Below, one piece after another: positions 45,179-54,480 of a stretch of DNA of 64,000 bases. Each line of letters starts with the position of its first letter. Position 1 is the stretch's first letter. A model generated the notes under the pieces. That model saw nothing but the letters and a program-made list of their open reading frames with translations. It was not told the origin of the DNA and searched no databases. This stretch comes from Cohnella herbarum (GTDB taxonomy: Bacteria; Bacillota; Bacilli; Paenibacillales; Paenibacillaceae), in the NCBI RefSeq assembly GCF_012849095.1, contig NZ_CP051680.1, forward strand, positions 2,108,001 to 2,172,000, written 5' to 3'. The translations under genes and the position numbers were made by a program.

Positions 45179-45691
45179 TTAAGCTTCCAGCAGTTGTTCC
45201 AGGCGGAAACCGGTAATTTTCCCGATTTCCCCTAACGCCGTCTCCCTTTCCTCCGCTTCCGAATGATGGACGCGAATTTTCATCGCCATCCTAATCTCGT
45301 TCTTTCCCTTCCCTTTGACCGCCATAATAAAAGGGAATCCGAATTTATCCGTATATTCGCGGTTAAGCGCTGCGAATATTTCATATTCGTCTTGGGTTAA
45401 TTGGCTGAGGCCGGCGCCTTGCTGTTCCGCCGCGGAATATTCAGTCACTTCCAACCTCGTTGCCAGATCGGGATGTCCCCGGAACAAAGCGGTAATTTGC
45501 TCTTCCGGAGCGCGAGCAATGACTCCCAACATCGCATCGTGCAACTGTTTGCGCGTCTTGAATGGCCGTTGCTCCCATGCGCTTTCCGCTACCCATGGTG
45601 CGTTCTCGAAAATGCCGCCCAACACTTCGGTAAATTGCTCCCGACTCATTTTGCTAACGACCAGCATCGGAATGGCTAACTTTGTTCTCAT
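45179..45691 (-). CDS. uraD: 2-oxo-4-hydroxy-4-carboxy-5-ureidoimidazoline (OHCU) decarboxylase
   Basis: The enzyme decarboxylates OHCU to S-allantoin. From ATG 45691, which overlaps the pucE stop by 4 nt and has GGAGG 9 nt upstream, it is 170 aa. It has FTEVLGGIFENAPWVAESAW, FRGHPDLATRL, FAALNREYTDKFGFPFIMAV and a C-terminal helix EIGKITGFRLEQLL, all typical. It corresponds to the N-terminal domain of B. subtilis PucL. Confidence 0.94.
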   Translation of the reverse strand: MRTKLAIPMLVVSKMSREQFTEVLGGIFENAPWVAESAWEQRPFKTRKQLHDAMLGVIARAPEEQITALFRGHPDLATRLEVTEYSAAEQQGAGLSQLTQDEYEIFAALNREYTDKFGFPFIMAVKGKGKNEIRMAMKIRVHHSEAEERETALGEIGKITGFRLEQLLEA

Positions 45692-46191
45692 GAAGTATCC
45701 CTCCCTAGTAATGCGGCTTTGCGAACGGAACGAATAATCCCCCCGTAGCCAGTGCATCTGCATAGGTTACCCGATAGCGCCTCCGTCATTTCTTCCTGGC
45801 TTGGATCCGGATTACGGGTTAGCAACGCTTTAACCGATATAATCATTCCCGGAGTGCAATAACCGCATTGATAACCGCCTTCCTCGAGAAAACACCGCTG
45901 AATCGGGTCGATCTCGTCGACGCTTAACCCTTCGATCGTCGTTATCCGCTTCCCCTCGCACTGGTAGGCCATCGTCAAGCAGGCATTCGTCGGCTCGCCG
46001 TCGATCAATACCATACAAGCTCCGCAACGCCCGATTTCGCAAGAAATTTTCGTTCCCGTCATTACTAGGTCATCTCGCAATATCGATAACAACTTTCTCG
46101 AGGGAGGAACTTCTAACTTAATGATTTGCCCGTTAATCTCGCACGAAATCCCTTTTTCCGAACGCATCTCCGCCAATCCCCTGTTCATCAT
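45688..46191 (-). CDS. pucE: Xanthine dehydrogenase, iron-sulfur subunit
   Basis: This subunit carries two [2Fe-2S] clusters that pass electrons from the molybdenum site to FAD. The 167-aa protein has the plant-type cluster cysteines 51, 56, 59 and 71 (CEIGRCGACMVLIDG...AC). The second set is 109, 112, 144 and 146 (QCGYCTPGM...LCRCTGY). It overlaps pucD and uraD by 4 nt each. Confidence 0.96.
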   Translation of the reverse strand: MMNRGLAEMRSEKGISCEINGQIIKLEVPPSRKLLSILRDDLVMTGTKISCEIGRCGACMVLIDGEPTNACLTMAYQCEGKRITTIEGLSVDEIDPIQRCFLEEGGYQCGYCTPGMIISVKALLTRNPDPSQEEMTEALSGNLCRCTGYGGIIRSVRKAALLGRDTS

Positions 46192-48461
46192 TCGCTGTTC
46201 GCCTCCTCTCTTAGAAACTCGGGGAGTTCCTGCAACAACTCGGGATTTATGGGCAGTTTATTTATTCTTATGCCAGTAGCATCGAATACCGCTGCCGCGA
46301 TCGCGGGCGCAACGCCGACCGAACCGATTTCCCCTACGCCTCTAGGCCCATGATCGTCCTCTTCCGGAAGCTCCTCGATCGCATGAACCTCGACATCCCC
46401 CATCAGATCGGTCCATGTCGGCACCAAATACGAGTCCAGATTTTTCGTTAAATAATGACCTCCCTCCATTACGGCGTCTTCCATCAGCGCGAAACCGACG
46501 GCCATTCCGCTACCGCCTTCGATCTGACCCAAATAACCTTGAGGATTCATGACCGGCCCAGCCGCTACCGCATGGTACTGCTTCAACAGCTTTACCCTGC
46601 CGGTTAGCGCGTTAACTTCCACTTGAACGGCAACAGCCGAATACGTGTATAAATAGTGCGCGCCGATACGTTTAGTCGGCGATGTCGGAAACGGAAAATG
46701 CGTGAGAAACCGAATCTCTTCCGATGCTTCCCCGGCTAGCCGGGGATAAGGAAGCAACAATTCATCCGAGGTACGATCCCGAATCCCGCCGATTCCGACT
46801 TTCAGTTGATCCGCGGGTAACGCGAGTACCCTCGATGCCTCTTCGAGCAGTCGGTTCAAGAAAGGCTGGCGAAGCTTCTGCAGCGACTTCCACATCATGC
46901 TGGTTGCCCGGGATGCCGTACTCGATCCTCCATGCAGAACGAGATCCGTATCCCCGATAACGATTCGCAGATCTTCGGCGCCGAATCCGAATTGTTCGAT
47001 CATCATCAGTTCCAGCGTCGCGATCAACCCTTGCCCGAACTCCTCGTAACCGAAGATCGCTTCGATTTTGCCGTCATCGGACAACGCCAGCATTCCGCCG
47101 GCTGGATCGGGAATCCCGAAGCCAAGACCCGAACCATGCATGACGAATGCGGCTCCCGTCCCACTGCGAATCCATGGCTCTCTTGAGGGTTGATGATGAC
47201 GGTTTAACCACAATTCGCTCCCGGCAAGCGATTGCCACACTTGATCCGCTCCGTCCGTAGGTACGATCGCCTGTCCGACCGGCCCCGGGTCTTTCGGCTT
47301 GCGCATGTTTCTTGCTCGAAATACCCAAGGATCGATCCCGAGCCTAGCAGCCAACCGATCCATCTGACCCTCCAATGCGAATATTGCCTGATTCCCTCCG
47401 AAGCCTCGGAATTCGCCGGACACTCCGTTATTCGTGTAGACGGATACGCCTTCGACGGCCACGGATTCGTACAGGTACGGTCCGGTAACGTGTTCGATCG
47501 CGAAGTTGAGCACTTCGGCGCCAAGCGTTGCATAAGCTCCCGTATCCGCGACGATATCGACCTGATGGGCTAGAATTGCGCCATTCGCGTCAACGCCGGT
47601 TTTCATCCTGATCGTCATCGGGTGCCGCTTCAACCCCGAACGTACGGACTCCGCGCGCGAGTTGTGGATCTTCACCGGTTTCCCCGTTACCAACGCGAGC
47701 AATGCCCCGTACGGTTGCACGTTTAACTCGTCTTTGCCTCCGAAGGAGCCTCCTATAGGACTTGAGATCACCCGGATGTTGAACTCCGGCAAGGCCAATA
47801 TCCTCGCCAATTGCATTCGATCTTTATAACCATGCTGAGTCGGGGAATAAACCGTTAATCTGCCGCCTTCCTCGGGAATGAACAAGCCTCCCTCCGTCTC
47901 CATGTAGGTATGCATTTGCCTCGGAGTCGAATAGGTTTCTTCCACGATATGCGCGCATTTCGCGAAGCTCATCTCCACGTTGCCGTGTCCGTATTGATTC
48001 CGGTGAAGGACGTTGCCTCCCGGATGCAGCTTGGGCGCTTGCTTGGTTTGCGCTTTGACCGGATCGTCGACGACGGGAAGAGGAACGTAATGCACCTCGA
48101 TGTTATCTAACGCAAGCTGCGCAATCTCCGGCGTTTCGGCTGCGACCGCGGCGATAGCGTCGCCGATATAACGAACCCTATCCTCGCAAAATACCGGCTG
48201 GTCGGGGTTAACAATTCCGAATCCGTTCATGCCCGGGATGTCCGAATGCGTGATAACCGCCCGTACTCCCGGAATCTTCCTCGCCTTATCCGTGTGAATC
48301 GATACGATTCCGGCGTGCGGATGAGGACTGCGCAACACCTTGCCGATCAACATTCCTTCTCTCGACATGTCCGTCAGGTAAGCCAGTTTACCGGTCACCT
48401 TCTCCGTGCCGTCCGGCCTAATCCGCCATCTCTCCCCGCTAGACGATCGACTTAGCGCCAT
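46188..48461 (-). CDS. pucD: Xanthine dehydrogenase, molybdenum-binding subunit
   Basis: This is the catalytic subunit that hydroxylates hypoxanthine and xanthine. From ATG 48461 (GGGAGGG upstream) it is 757 aa. It has GKLAYLTDMSREGMLIGKVL at the N terminus, SSPIGGSFGGKDELNVQPYG, GEFRGFGGNQAIFALE and the catalytic glutamate region PRGVGEIGSVGVAPA near the C terminus. The start overlaps the end of pucC by 23 nt. Confidence 0.95.
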   Translation of the reverse strand: MALSRSSSGERWRIRPDGTEKVTGKLAYLTDMSREGMLIGKVLRSPHPHAGIVSIHTDKARKIPGVRAVITHSDIPGMNGFGIVNPDQPVFCEDRVRYIGDAIAAVAAETPEIAQLALDNIEVHYVPLPVVDDPVKAQTKQAPKLHPGGNVLHRNQYGHGNVEMSFAKCAHIVEETYSTPRQMHTYMETEGGLFIPEEGGRLTVYSPTQHGYKDRMQLARILALPEFNIRVISSPIGGSFGGKDELNVQPYGALLALVTGKPVKIHNSRAESVRSGLKRHPMTIRMKTGVDANGAILAHQVDIVADTGAYATLGAEVLNFAIEHVTGPYLYESVAVEGVSVYTNNGVSGEFRGFGGNQAIFALEGQMDRLAARLGIDPWVFRARNMRKPKDPGPVGQAIVPTDGADQVWQSLAGSELWLNRHHQPSREPWIRSGTGAAFVMHGSGLGFGIPDPAGGMLALSDDGKIEAIFGYEEFGQGLIATLELMMIEQFGFGAEDLRIVIGDTDLVLHGGSSTASRATSMMWKSLQKLRQPFLNRLLEEASRVLALPADQLKVGIGGIRDRTSDELLLPYPRLAGEASEEIRFLTHFPFPTSPTKRIGAHYLYTYSAVAVQVEVNALTGRVKLLKQYHAVAAGPVMNPQGYLGQIEGGSGMAVGFALMEDAVMEGGHYLTKNLDSYLVPTWTDLMGDVEVHAIEELPEEDDHGPRGVGEIGSVGVAPAIAAAVFDATGIRINKLPINPELLQELPEFLREEANSE

Positions 48462-49377
48462 TCGGCTCCCTCCCCTCGTTCGTCCAATCAAGGTAAGCTT
48501 TCCATAGCTCGGTTACGATCAGATTCGCGGCCGTTTTCTTTCGGTAGGCATCCGTTGCAAAAGGATCCGTTTTCGGCTTATAACCGGCCATGATCGCATG
48601 ATGTACCTCTCTCAGAAGCTCTTTGCTCAAAAACTCGCCTTTCAATAGCTTCTCAGCCGCGTGCAGCCGATGAGGAATCGTTTGTCCTCCGCCTGCCGCG
48701 ATGGCGATGTTCGCTACTCTCCCGTCCGCTTTCATTCCACCGTTGAGGGCGACCGTAACGAGAGACGGCGCAAAAGCTTCCCTACGCCCTACTTTATGAT
48801 AAGCTCCGAATCTCTTCGGCACGGTATCCGTCTCCGCGAATAAAGGAAGGCGAATACGGGTTAACAAATGGGAAGCTTTAGGCATTTGAACCTGTATCCG
48901 TTCGACCCATTCCGATGAATCTTCCGTCATCGGGCTAAACCCCGTATTCCATTCGAAATCGGCATAACAAACGATAAAGGCCGGAAGAGAATCTCCGACG
49001 CGCGAAGCGACGTTCCCTCCGATCGTAGCCAAGTTCCTCACCGACGTTGCCGCGATCGAACGGATAGCATCGACCAGTATCGGGAAAAGCTTGTTGACGT
49101 GGGCATCGTAACGACAGGTCCCGAGCGTCGTAAGCGCGCCTATCGTAAGCGAATGCTCATCTATCGTAATCCCCGTCATTCCGGGAATAGAGCTTAAGTC
49201 GATCATATGTTTCGGCACGGGAACCGCCCCCGATTCCCATTGCGTTCTCAGCAGCGTCCCCCCTGCCACGTACACCGCATCCGCGTCAAGCAACTTCTTG
49301 TACGTCCATGCCTCCGTCGTATCCCGAGGGTGCCATACGGAGGGAGACCGAATGTTGTCATCTTGCCCGAAAGCCAT
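48439..49377 (-). CDS. pucC: Xanthine dehydrogenase, FAD-binding subunit
   Basis: This subunit passes electrons from the iron-sulfur clusters to the final acceptor. From ATG 49377 (AGGAGGGGG upstream) it is 312 aa, with the FAD motifs YVAGGTLLRTQWESG and SVRNLATIGGNVASRVGDS, then AFAPSLVTVALNGG. It lies between pucB and pucD in the operon. Confidence 0.93.
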   Translation of the reverse strand: MAFGQDDNIRSPSVWHPRDTTEAWTYKKLLDADAVYVAGGTLLRTQWESGAVPVPKHMIDLSSIPGMTGITIDEHSLTIGALTTLGTCRYDAHVNKLFPILVDAIRSIAATSVRNLATIGGNVASRVGDSLPAFIVCYADFEWNTGFSPMTEDSSEWVERIQVQMPKASHLLTRIRLPLFAETDTVPKRFGAYHKVGRREAFAPSLVTVALNGGMKADGRVANIAIAAGGGQTIPHRLHAAEKLLKGEFLSKELLREVHHAIMAGYKPKTDPFATDAYRKKTAANLIVTELWKAYLDWTNEGREPNGAKSIV

Positions 49378-49412
49378 CTTTTCCCCCTCCTTTTCCAAGT
49401 AAAATCATGTCA

Positions 49413-50099
49413 TTATGAATCCGAAACGACGGAAGCCCGAATATTGCCGGAACTACCGGAAGCCCGAATCCATTCCGCCCAATAGCGCCTGGCCCGCTCT
49501 AGATCGGAAGGCGAATCCACGTCCGCGAATGTATAATCAGAATCTACTTCCACCCGTTCTCCCTGATAATCGGAAGAGACGAATAGTTTACGCGCGCCCG
49601 CATCCCCATGCAAACGGTCCAAAGCATCGAACGTGCTCGGAGCGAATAAGGCCGGAGGCATGGAGATCGGGCCGCAAGCGCAAGCCACGTAATCCAAAGT
49701 CCGATTTTCCGCATAGGCATTAGCCAAACGATCCAGCAATTTAGCCGTAATGAAAGGTTGATCCGCTAAGACGACGATAATCGCTTGCGGGTCGGACGGA
49801 AGCACCGCCTGCAATCCCTCGCGAATCGAGTAAGACATCCCCAGTGGAGCTTGACTGCAAGTAACGACCTTCAGCTTCGATGTACGTTCGTTCAACTCCT
49901 CGGGTCCTGGCATCCACCTTAGCTCATCATTATCCCGGACGACTACCGCAACCGAATCCAGGTAGGTACAGGCCATCATTTCCATGAGCGCGATCGCTCC
50001 TAATCGCTTACCTGGCGCAAGCTCCAAAGAAAGCTTCGGAACGGTCATTCTGCTGCTCTGCCCAGCCGCCAAGTAGATTCCCGCCATTCGTAATCGCAA
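49413..50099 (-). CDS. pucB: Molybdenum cofactor cytidylyltransferase-like protein
   Basis: The protein is of the MocA/PucB type and probably prepares the cofactor of the dehydrogenase. The 228-aa product has the nucleotidyltransferase motif GIYLAAGQSSRM, APLGMSYSIREGL and VVLADQPFI. The TTG start at 50099 has GGGGAG 9 nt upstream and lies 92 nt inside the 3' end of the xdhC-like gene, an unusually long overlap. The C-terminal tail is Ser/Arg-rich. Confidence 0.9.
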   Translation of the reverse strand: MRLRMAGIYLAAGQSSRMTVPKLSLELAPGKRLGAIALMEMMACTYLDSVAVVVRDNDELRWMPGPEELNERTSKLKVVTCSQAPLGMSYSIREGLQAVLPSDPQAIIVVLADQPFITAKLLDRLANAYAENRTLDYVACACGPISMPPALFAPSTFDALDRLHGDAGARKLFVSSDYQGERVEVDSDYTFADVDSPSDLERARRYWAEWIRASGSSGNIRASVVSDS

Positions 50100-51063
50100 T
50101 GCCGCCCACTCCCCGTTCTCTTCTCCGCGCTTTCCTTACCGCGATTAATTGCGCCGTGATGCTGACCGCGATTTCCTCCGGCCCGTCGGCGCCGATAGCG
50201 ATTCCTACGGGAGCATGAATGAAGTCCATAGGGGGAACCCCTTCCAGGAGGCGATCGATTCGGCTAGCGGACCCCATAATACCAAGGTACGACGGCTTTA
50301 GCGGCAGTATCCCCTCTAGCATTTCTCGATCCTTAGCGATCTGATGACTGCAAATCAATATATAATCAGTCGAGCTAAGGTTTAATGCAGCGATGATCTT
50401 CTCGGTCGATCCAACCGCAAGCTCCGCATTCGGATATCGTTGCGAATTGCATAAGATCACCCTCCAATCCCCAACCGCAACCCGGAAACCGACGTCTCTT
50501 GCTAATCGAACGATCGGTATCGTCCCCTCGTCGGCACCGAACACGAACAACCTGCTCCGAGGTGCAAATCGCGTCGAGAACAACGGATTACGCCATTCGT
50601 TACCTGAATGCGCATTATCCCGATTACTGCCAGGTATGGAAGATCTGACGGCATACTCGATGCGGCGCCCGGAAGAGTACCTTAACCATTCCAACTCGAA
50701 ACCCGCTTCCACCTTGAGATAAGCTTGCTTGAGTAAATCCATTGCAGCATCTCCCAGCGGCTCCAGCAAAATTTGAAGGATCCCGCCGCATCCCATCGAT
50801 TGTCCCCAGATCGCATCCTCTTCCGGGATAAGGTTGTAAGCGATCAGCTCGGCTTCGCCTGATAACAGGAGATCTCCGACCCTTTCATGCAGATCGGATT
50901 CCAGGCACCCGGGACTCAGACTCCCTATCCGGCTTCCGTCGGACAAGAGCAGCATGCAAGCTCCGGCTTTGCGGTAGGAGTGACCTTCCGCATGCAGCAA
51001 AGTCGCCAACACAGCCGGTTTGCCTGATTCATGCGCATAGGCCAATATCGAGAAGTTATCCAT
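50008..51063 (-). CDS. pucA: XdhC/CoxI-family molybdenum cofactor insertion protein
   Basis: XdhC binds sulfurated molybdenum cofactor and delivers it to xanthine dehydrogenase. From ATG 51063 (GGAGG 8 nt upstream) it is 351 aa. The N-terminal CoxI part has AVLATLLHAEGHSYRKAGAC, LSPGCLESDL and GQSMGCGGILQIL. The C-terminal Rossmann part has LFVFGADEGTIPIVRLARDV and YLGIMGSASRIDRLL. Its 3' end overlaps pucB by 92 nt. Confidence 0.92.
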   Translation of the reverse strand: MDNFSILAYAHESGKPAVLATLLHAEGHSYRKAGACMLLLSDGSRIGSLSPGCLESDLHERVGDLLLSGEAELIAYNLIPEEDAIWGQSMGCGGILQILLEPLGDAAMDLLKQAYLKVEAGFELEWLRYSSGRRIEYAVRSSIPGSNRDNAHSGNEWRNPLFSTRFAPRSRLFVFGADEGTIPIVRLARDVGFRVAVGDWRVILCNSQRYPNAELAVGSTEKIIAALNLSSTDYILICSHQIAKDREMLEGILPLKPSYLGIMGSASRIDRLLEGVPPMDFIHAPVGIAIGADGPEEIAVSITAQLIAVRKARRRERGVGGIAITNGGNLLGGWAEQQNDRSEAFFGACAR

Positions 51064-51080
51064 CGTCCCGTCCTCCATTT

Positions 51081-52405
51081 CTACCCGATTCTGCTTAACA
51101 GCCCTTTTAATGCTCGATTCGATTCGCTAAGGACGGCTCTCCTGTCGATCGTCCTCACGATTTTCCCCTGCATGACGATCTTACCGTCGATAAGTACCGT
51201 ATCCACATCGCCGCGAGTAGCGGCATAGACGACTCTGGAAAATAAATCGGCGTCATAAGAAGGGTAGACGTGGAAATCTTCTAAATCGAGCAGTTGCATA
51301 TCTGCTAATTTCCCCACTTCGATGCTCCCGATCTCCTTCTCCATCCCGAGCACTTCCGCCCCGCCCATCGTTGCCATACGCAGTACCGTCTTTGCGTCCA
51401 TAACCGTCGGACCGTGCTGGATTTTCTGAATAAACGCGGTCAACCGCATCTCTTGGAACATATCCAAGTTGTTATTGCACGGCGCCCCGTCCGCTCCTAG
51501 CCCACGGGAATTCCTTCTTTAAGCAATTCCGGAATCTGCGCGATACCGGATGCTAACTTCATATTAGAGCCCGGACAGTGGGTTACTTTTACGCCGCGAT
51601 CGCGGATGATCGCCTTCTCCTCATCGTTCAGCCAAATACTGTGGGCCAAAATCAAATTCGGTTTCGCAAGACCGATGTGATCGAGATATACGACATTGCG
51701 CATCCCGCGCTCCGCCTCGACCAAGGCGATTTCATCCAAATTCTCGGACGCGTGCGTATGGACCTTCACCTTGTAATGTTCCGACAGATCCCTTACCCCG
51801 ATAAGCAACTCCTCCGTGCAGGAAACGACGAAGCGCGGGCAGAAGGCGTATTGGATTCGACCGTTGGCAGCTCCATGCCATCGCTCCAGCAAATCCACGC
51901 TTTGTTGCAGCGATGATTCCGTATTTTCTTGCAACGCAAGAGGAACTTCGGTACCGTGATCCATCATCACTTTGCCGGAGAGAGCCCTCATTCCGCTTTC
52001 CTCGATGGCTCTGAAAGCGGCATCCGTCCCTCTTACCGTCTCCATATCGAGAATCGTCGTCGTGCCGCTGCGGATCAGCTCTCCTAACCCGAGCAATGCC
52101 GAGTAGTAAACCGAATCTTCGTCGTGCGCGGCTTCCAGCGGCCATATTTTAAGTCGCAACCAATCAATCAACGCCAAATCGTCGGCTCGACCGCGGAATA
52201 ACGTTTGGCATAGGTGAATATGGGTTTGAACGAAACCGGGGAGCAGCACCTTCCATCCGGCATCGATCACGACGTCGGCTTTCACCGTCAAATTCTCGCC
52301 GATTGCCGTAATCAAATTGTTCGAGATAACGACGTCGCCTTTAATGATTTCATTCCCGGCGTTCATGGTCATAATGATGGCATTGCGAATATGTTTGATC
52401 GTCAT
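51081..52405 (-). pseudogene. Purine-type cyclic deaminase (SsnA/guanine-deaminase-like), frameshifted
   Basis: This amidohydrolase would deaminate a purine, for instance guanine to xanthine, feeding the dehydrogenase. The first part (52405 to 51497, 302 codons) has the metal-site motif GFVQTHIHL, AFCPRFVVSC, VHTHASENLDE, AHSIWLNDEE and HCPGSNMKLASGI. It stops at TAG 51497-51499 just after GIPVG. In the next frame the expected LGADGAPCNNNLDMFQEMR continues to 51081. One missing base in the run around 51500-51503 explains this. The metal-ligand Asp lies after the break. It is either a real lesion or a sequencing error. Confidence 0.88.
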
Positions 52406-52441
52406 GGAGCCGCCTCCTCAGAATTGCAAACCTTGTTTCCT

Positions 52442-54049
52442 TTACCGTATGCGTTCCGAAGCGGAGTTCTCCCGATTGAGAAGCCTCCTGAACAAGAAAG
52501 CCAACTTCAACCTCAGCAGATCGTCGATACTCTTGAAATCCACGTCGAGCAATTCGCCGAGCTTCTCGATTCGATACGTCGCCGTATTCCGGTGAATGAA
52601 CAGCCTCTTAGCCGTTTCGTTTAATTGCCCGTCGTTGTCCAAATAAGTTTCAAGAGTCCTCAGCATTTCCTGCACGTATTCCGGATCTCTTCCCAACAGC
52701 CCGCCTAACCAACGAGCGCAATAGGTTTTCATTTTTTCCTTGGGTACCGATTCGAAAATAAACGCCATGTCCAGCGTTTCGAATTTGAGCAACTTGTCGT
52801 TCATTCCCCAGTCCTTGGCCAACCGATGGGTTTCCCTGCATTCGTCGAAGGCTTCGAACAGCTGCTCGAGCTTCTTTTTCCTGCTGCTGATCGACACGGT
52901 CGGCACTTCCGCCCGGTCGGCTTTCCCCGAGAAGCACGAATCAAGAGCCGAGATCAAGCTTTCTCCGCCATCTTCCGTTCGTTCGGGAAATAAGGAAACG
53001 ACCCCTTCGTCTACGACGAAATGAATCCCCTTTAGTTCCTGTAACCGCGCATGGCTTAAATATTCCTTCTTTAAACACTCCAGTTTTTCCGCGCGAACTT
53101 CGGATTGCAAGGTTAAAGGGAAATCCGTCAACACGCAGCGGTACGGTTGTTTGAACAAATCGATCTCCCAGCGTTGCTCGTATTCGATAACGGACTCGAT
53201 CGGGAGCCCGTGCTTGAGATGCCGCTTGATAACAATCCCGAAATCCTTCTGAACGGAATGCTCGAAGTAATCCTCGTAATTAAAGTTCAGATGGTAAGAC
53301 AACAGCTCGGCGGCTTGCAGATAGAGACTCTCTTCTATCGGCGACAGGAACAAGCGGGTACTGAAAAACAACGCATAACCCGTCCACAGTTCCTGTTTCA
53401 TCAGAGGGACCTGATAAGCTTGCCAGTCGCTGCGTTTAATCCATTTAGGGTACTTGATCGTCGGTTGCTGACCTGTTAACAGCGCATCTTCGGACAAGTC
53501 CGACGAGTTATAGACCAATTGGCCTCTGGAACCGATAACGGCAACCGGGTCTCCGATAATATCGGTCACAGCCGCGAACAGCCGGTGAATCGGCTCGGAT
53601 TGAAGCGCAAACCTCATTAAGCGGATTTGTTTGTTTAATACATCTTGCAATATGCCCGTGTTTCGTTTCATTTCGGCTTGAAAAAGCCCATTCATCTGGT
53701 CCGAGAACGTAAACGCGTAAGGCAGCTCGATAAGCGGAAAACCCAGGTCGTTCGCCTGCTCGATCAACGCATCCGGCACGCAGTTCCAGAATCTGCCCAG
53801 CTTAATGCCAAGTCCGACGGATCCGCAGTCGTTAAGCCTGCGCATTAGACGCATCGCATCCTCCGGATCGTCTTTGAGAAGATACGCCGTAGATAGCAGC
53901 ATTTCGCCTTCTTTGATCCAATCCGTAATATCGGGCGCATCCATGACGTTTACGGATTTTACGATTCGATTGATACCCGAATGCCCTGCTATAAGCTTCC
54001 CTTCCGAAAGAGGATATACCGACAAAGCCTGCTCAACTGTCAAATACAT
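52442..54049 (-). CDS. pucR: PucR-family transcriptional regulator of purine degradation
   Basis: In B. subtilis PucR activates the puc genes in response to allantoin-type inducers. The 535-aa protein has the N-terminal PucR domain (LTVEQALSVYPLSEGKLIAG, VKSVNVMDAPDITDWIKEGE) and a GGDEF-like middle region. The C-terminal helix-turn-helix is LETYLDNDGQLNETAKRLF-HRNT. GGGGGG lies 6 nt before the ATG. It is the first gene of the operon, only 36 bp before the deaminase, so it is probably cotranscribed with its targets. Confidence 0.93.
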   Translation of the reverse strand: MYLTVEQALSVYPLSEGKLIAGHSGINRIVKSVNVMDAPDITDWIKEGEMLLSTAYLLKDDPEDAMRLMRRLNDCGSVGLGIKLGRFWNCVPDALIEQANDLGFPLIELPYAFTFSDQMNGLFQAEMKRNTGILQDVLNKQIRLMRFALQSEPIHRLFAAVTDIIGDPVAVIGSRGQLVYNSSDLSEDALLTGQQPTIKYPKWIKRSDWQAYQVPLMKQELWTGYALFFSTRLFLSPIEESLYLQAAELLSYHLNFNYEDYFEHSVQKDFGIVIKRHLKHGLPIESVIEYEQRWEIDLFKQPYRCVLTDFPLTLQSEVRAEKLECLKKEYLSHARLQELKGIHFVVDEGVVSLFPERTEDGGESLISALDSCFSGKADRAEVPTVSISSRKKKLEQLFEAFDECRETHRLAKDWGMNDKLLKFETLDMAFIFESVPKEKMKTYCARWLGGLLGRDPEYVQEMLRTLETYLDNDGQLNETAKRLFIHRNTATYRIEKLGELLDVDFKSIDDLLRLKLAFLFRRLLNRENSASERIR

Positions 54050-54424
54050 GTCCGTCCCCCCTTTAAGAAGTCGTTCAGAAAGTCATCTATTGATCGCGAC
54101 GCGAAGCAAGAAACGGGTTCGATATCGAATGCTGGCTGAAAACCTGACTTATTTGTACACTCGCTTTAAGAAGTAAAGGTCAATGCTCAATGAGTTCAAC
54201 GATGCGATATTTAATGTGATTTGTATGTAAATATATATAACATTTTAGAGGTATAATTGTTCCTTTGCAATAAGTATGTAACGTATTGGTTAGAGATAAA
54301 GGATTAAATTTTCTTTATTATTGGTGATTCTAGTTATTAATAATGTTTTTTACAAGCAATAAGTCATATCTTTGTTATTTTATATAACATAAGATGATGA
54401 ATTTAGTTAGACTATACGATCCGC
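54050..54424. other. AT-rich intergenic region upstream of pucR
   Basis: This is the most AT-rich part of the window and contains no plausible gene. TTGGTTA at 54286-54292 (plus strand) partly matches the PucR box WWWCNTTGGTTAA but lacks the upstream C. The operon promoter must lie here, though no single sigma-A pair stands out. Confidence 0.4.
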
Positions 54425-54465
54425 AAAAAAGCCACCATGCTCGGCAAATTCCCAAGTAAGGTGGC
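54425..54465 (-). terminator. Intrinsic terminator after ftsY
   Basis: GCCACC (54460-54465 on the minus strand) pairs with GGTGGC (54431-54436) across a long loop and is followed by TTTTTTGC. It lies 15 bp after the ftsY stop. Confidence 0.8.
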
Positions 54466-54480
54466 TCGTTCCATTTTTAT

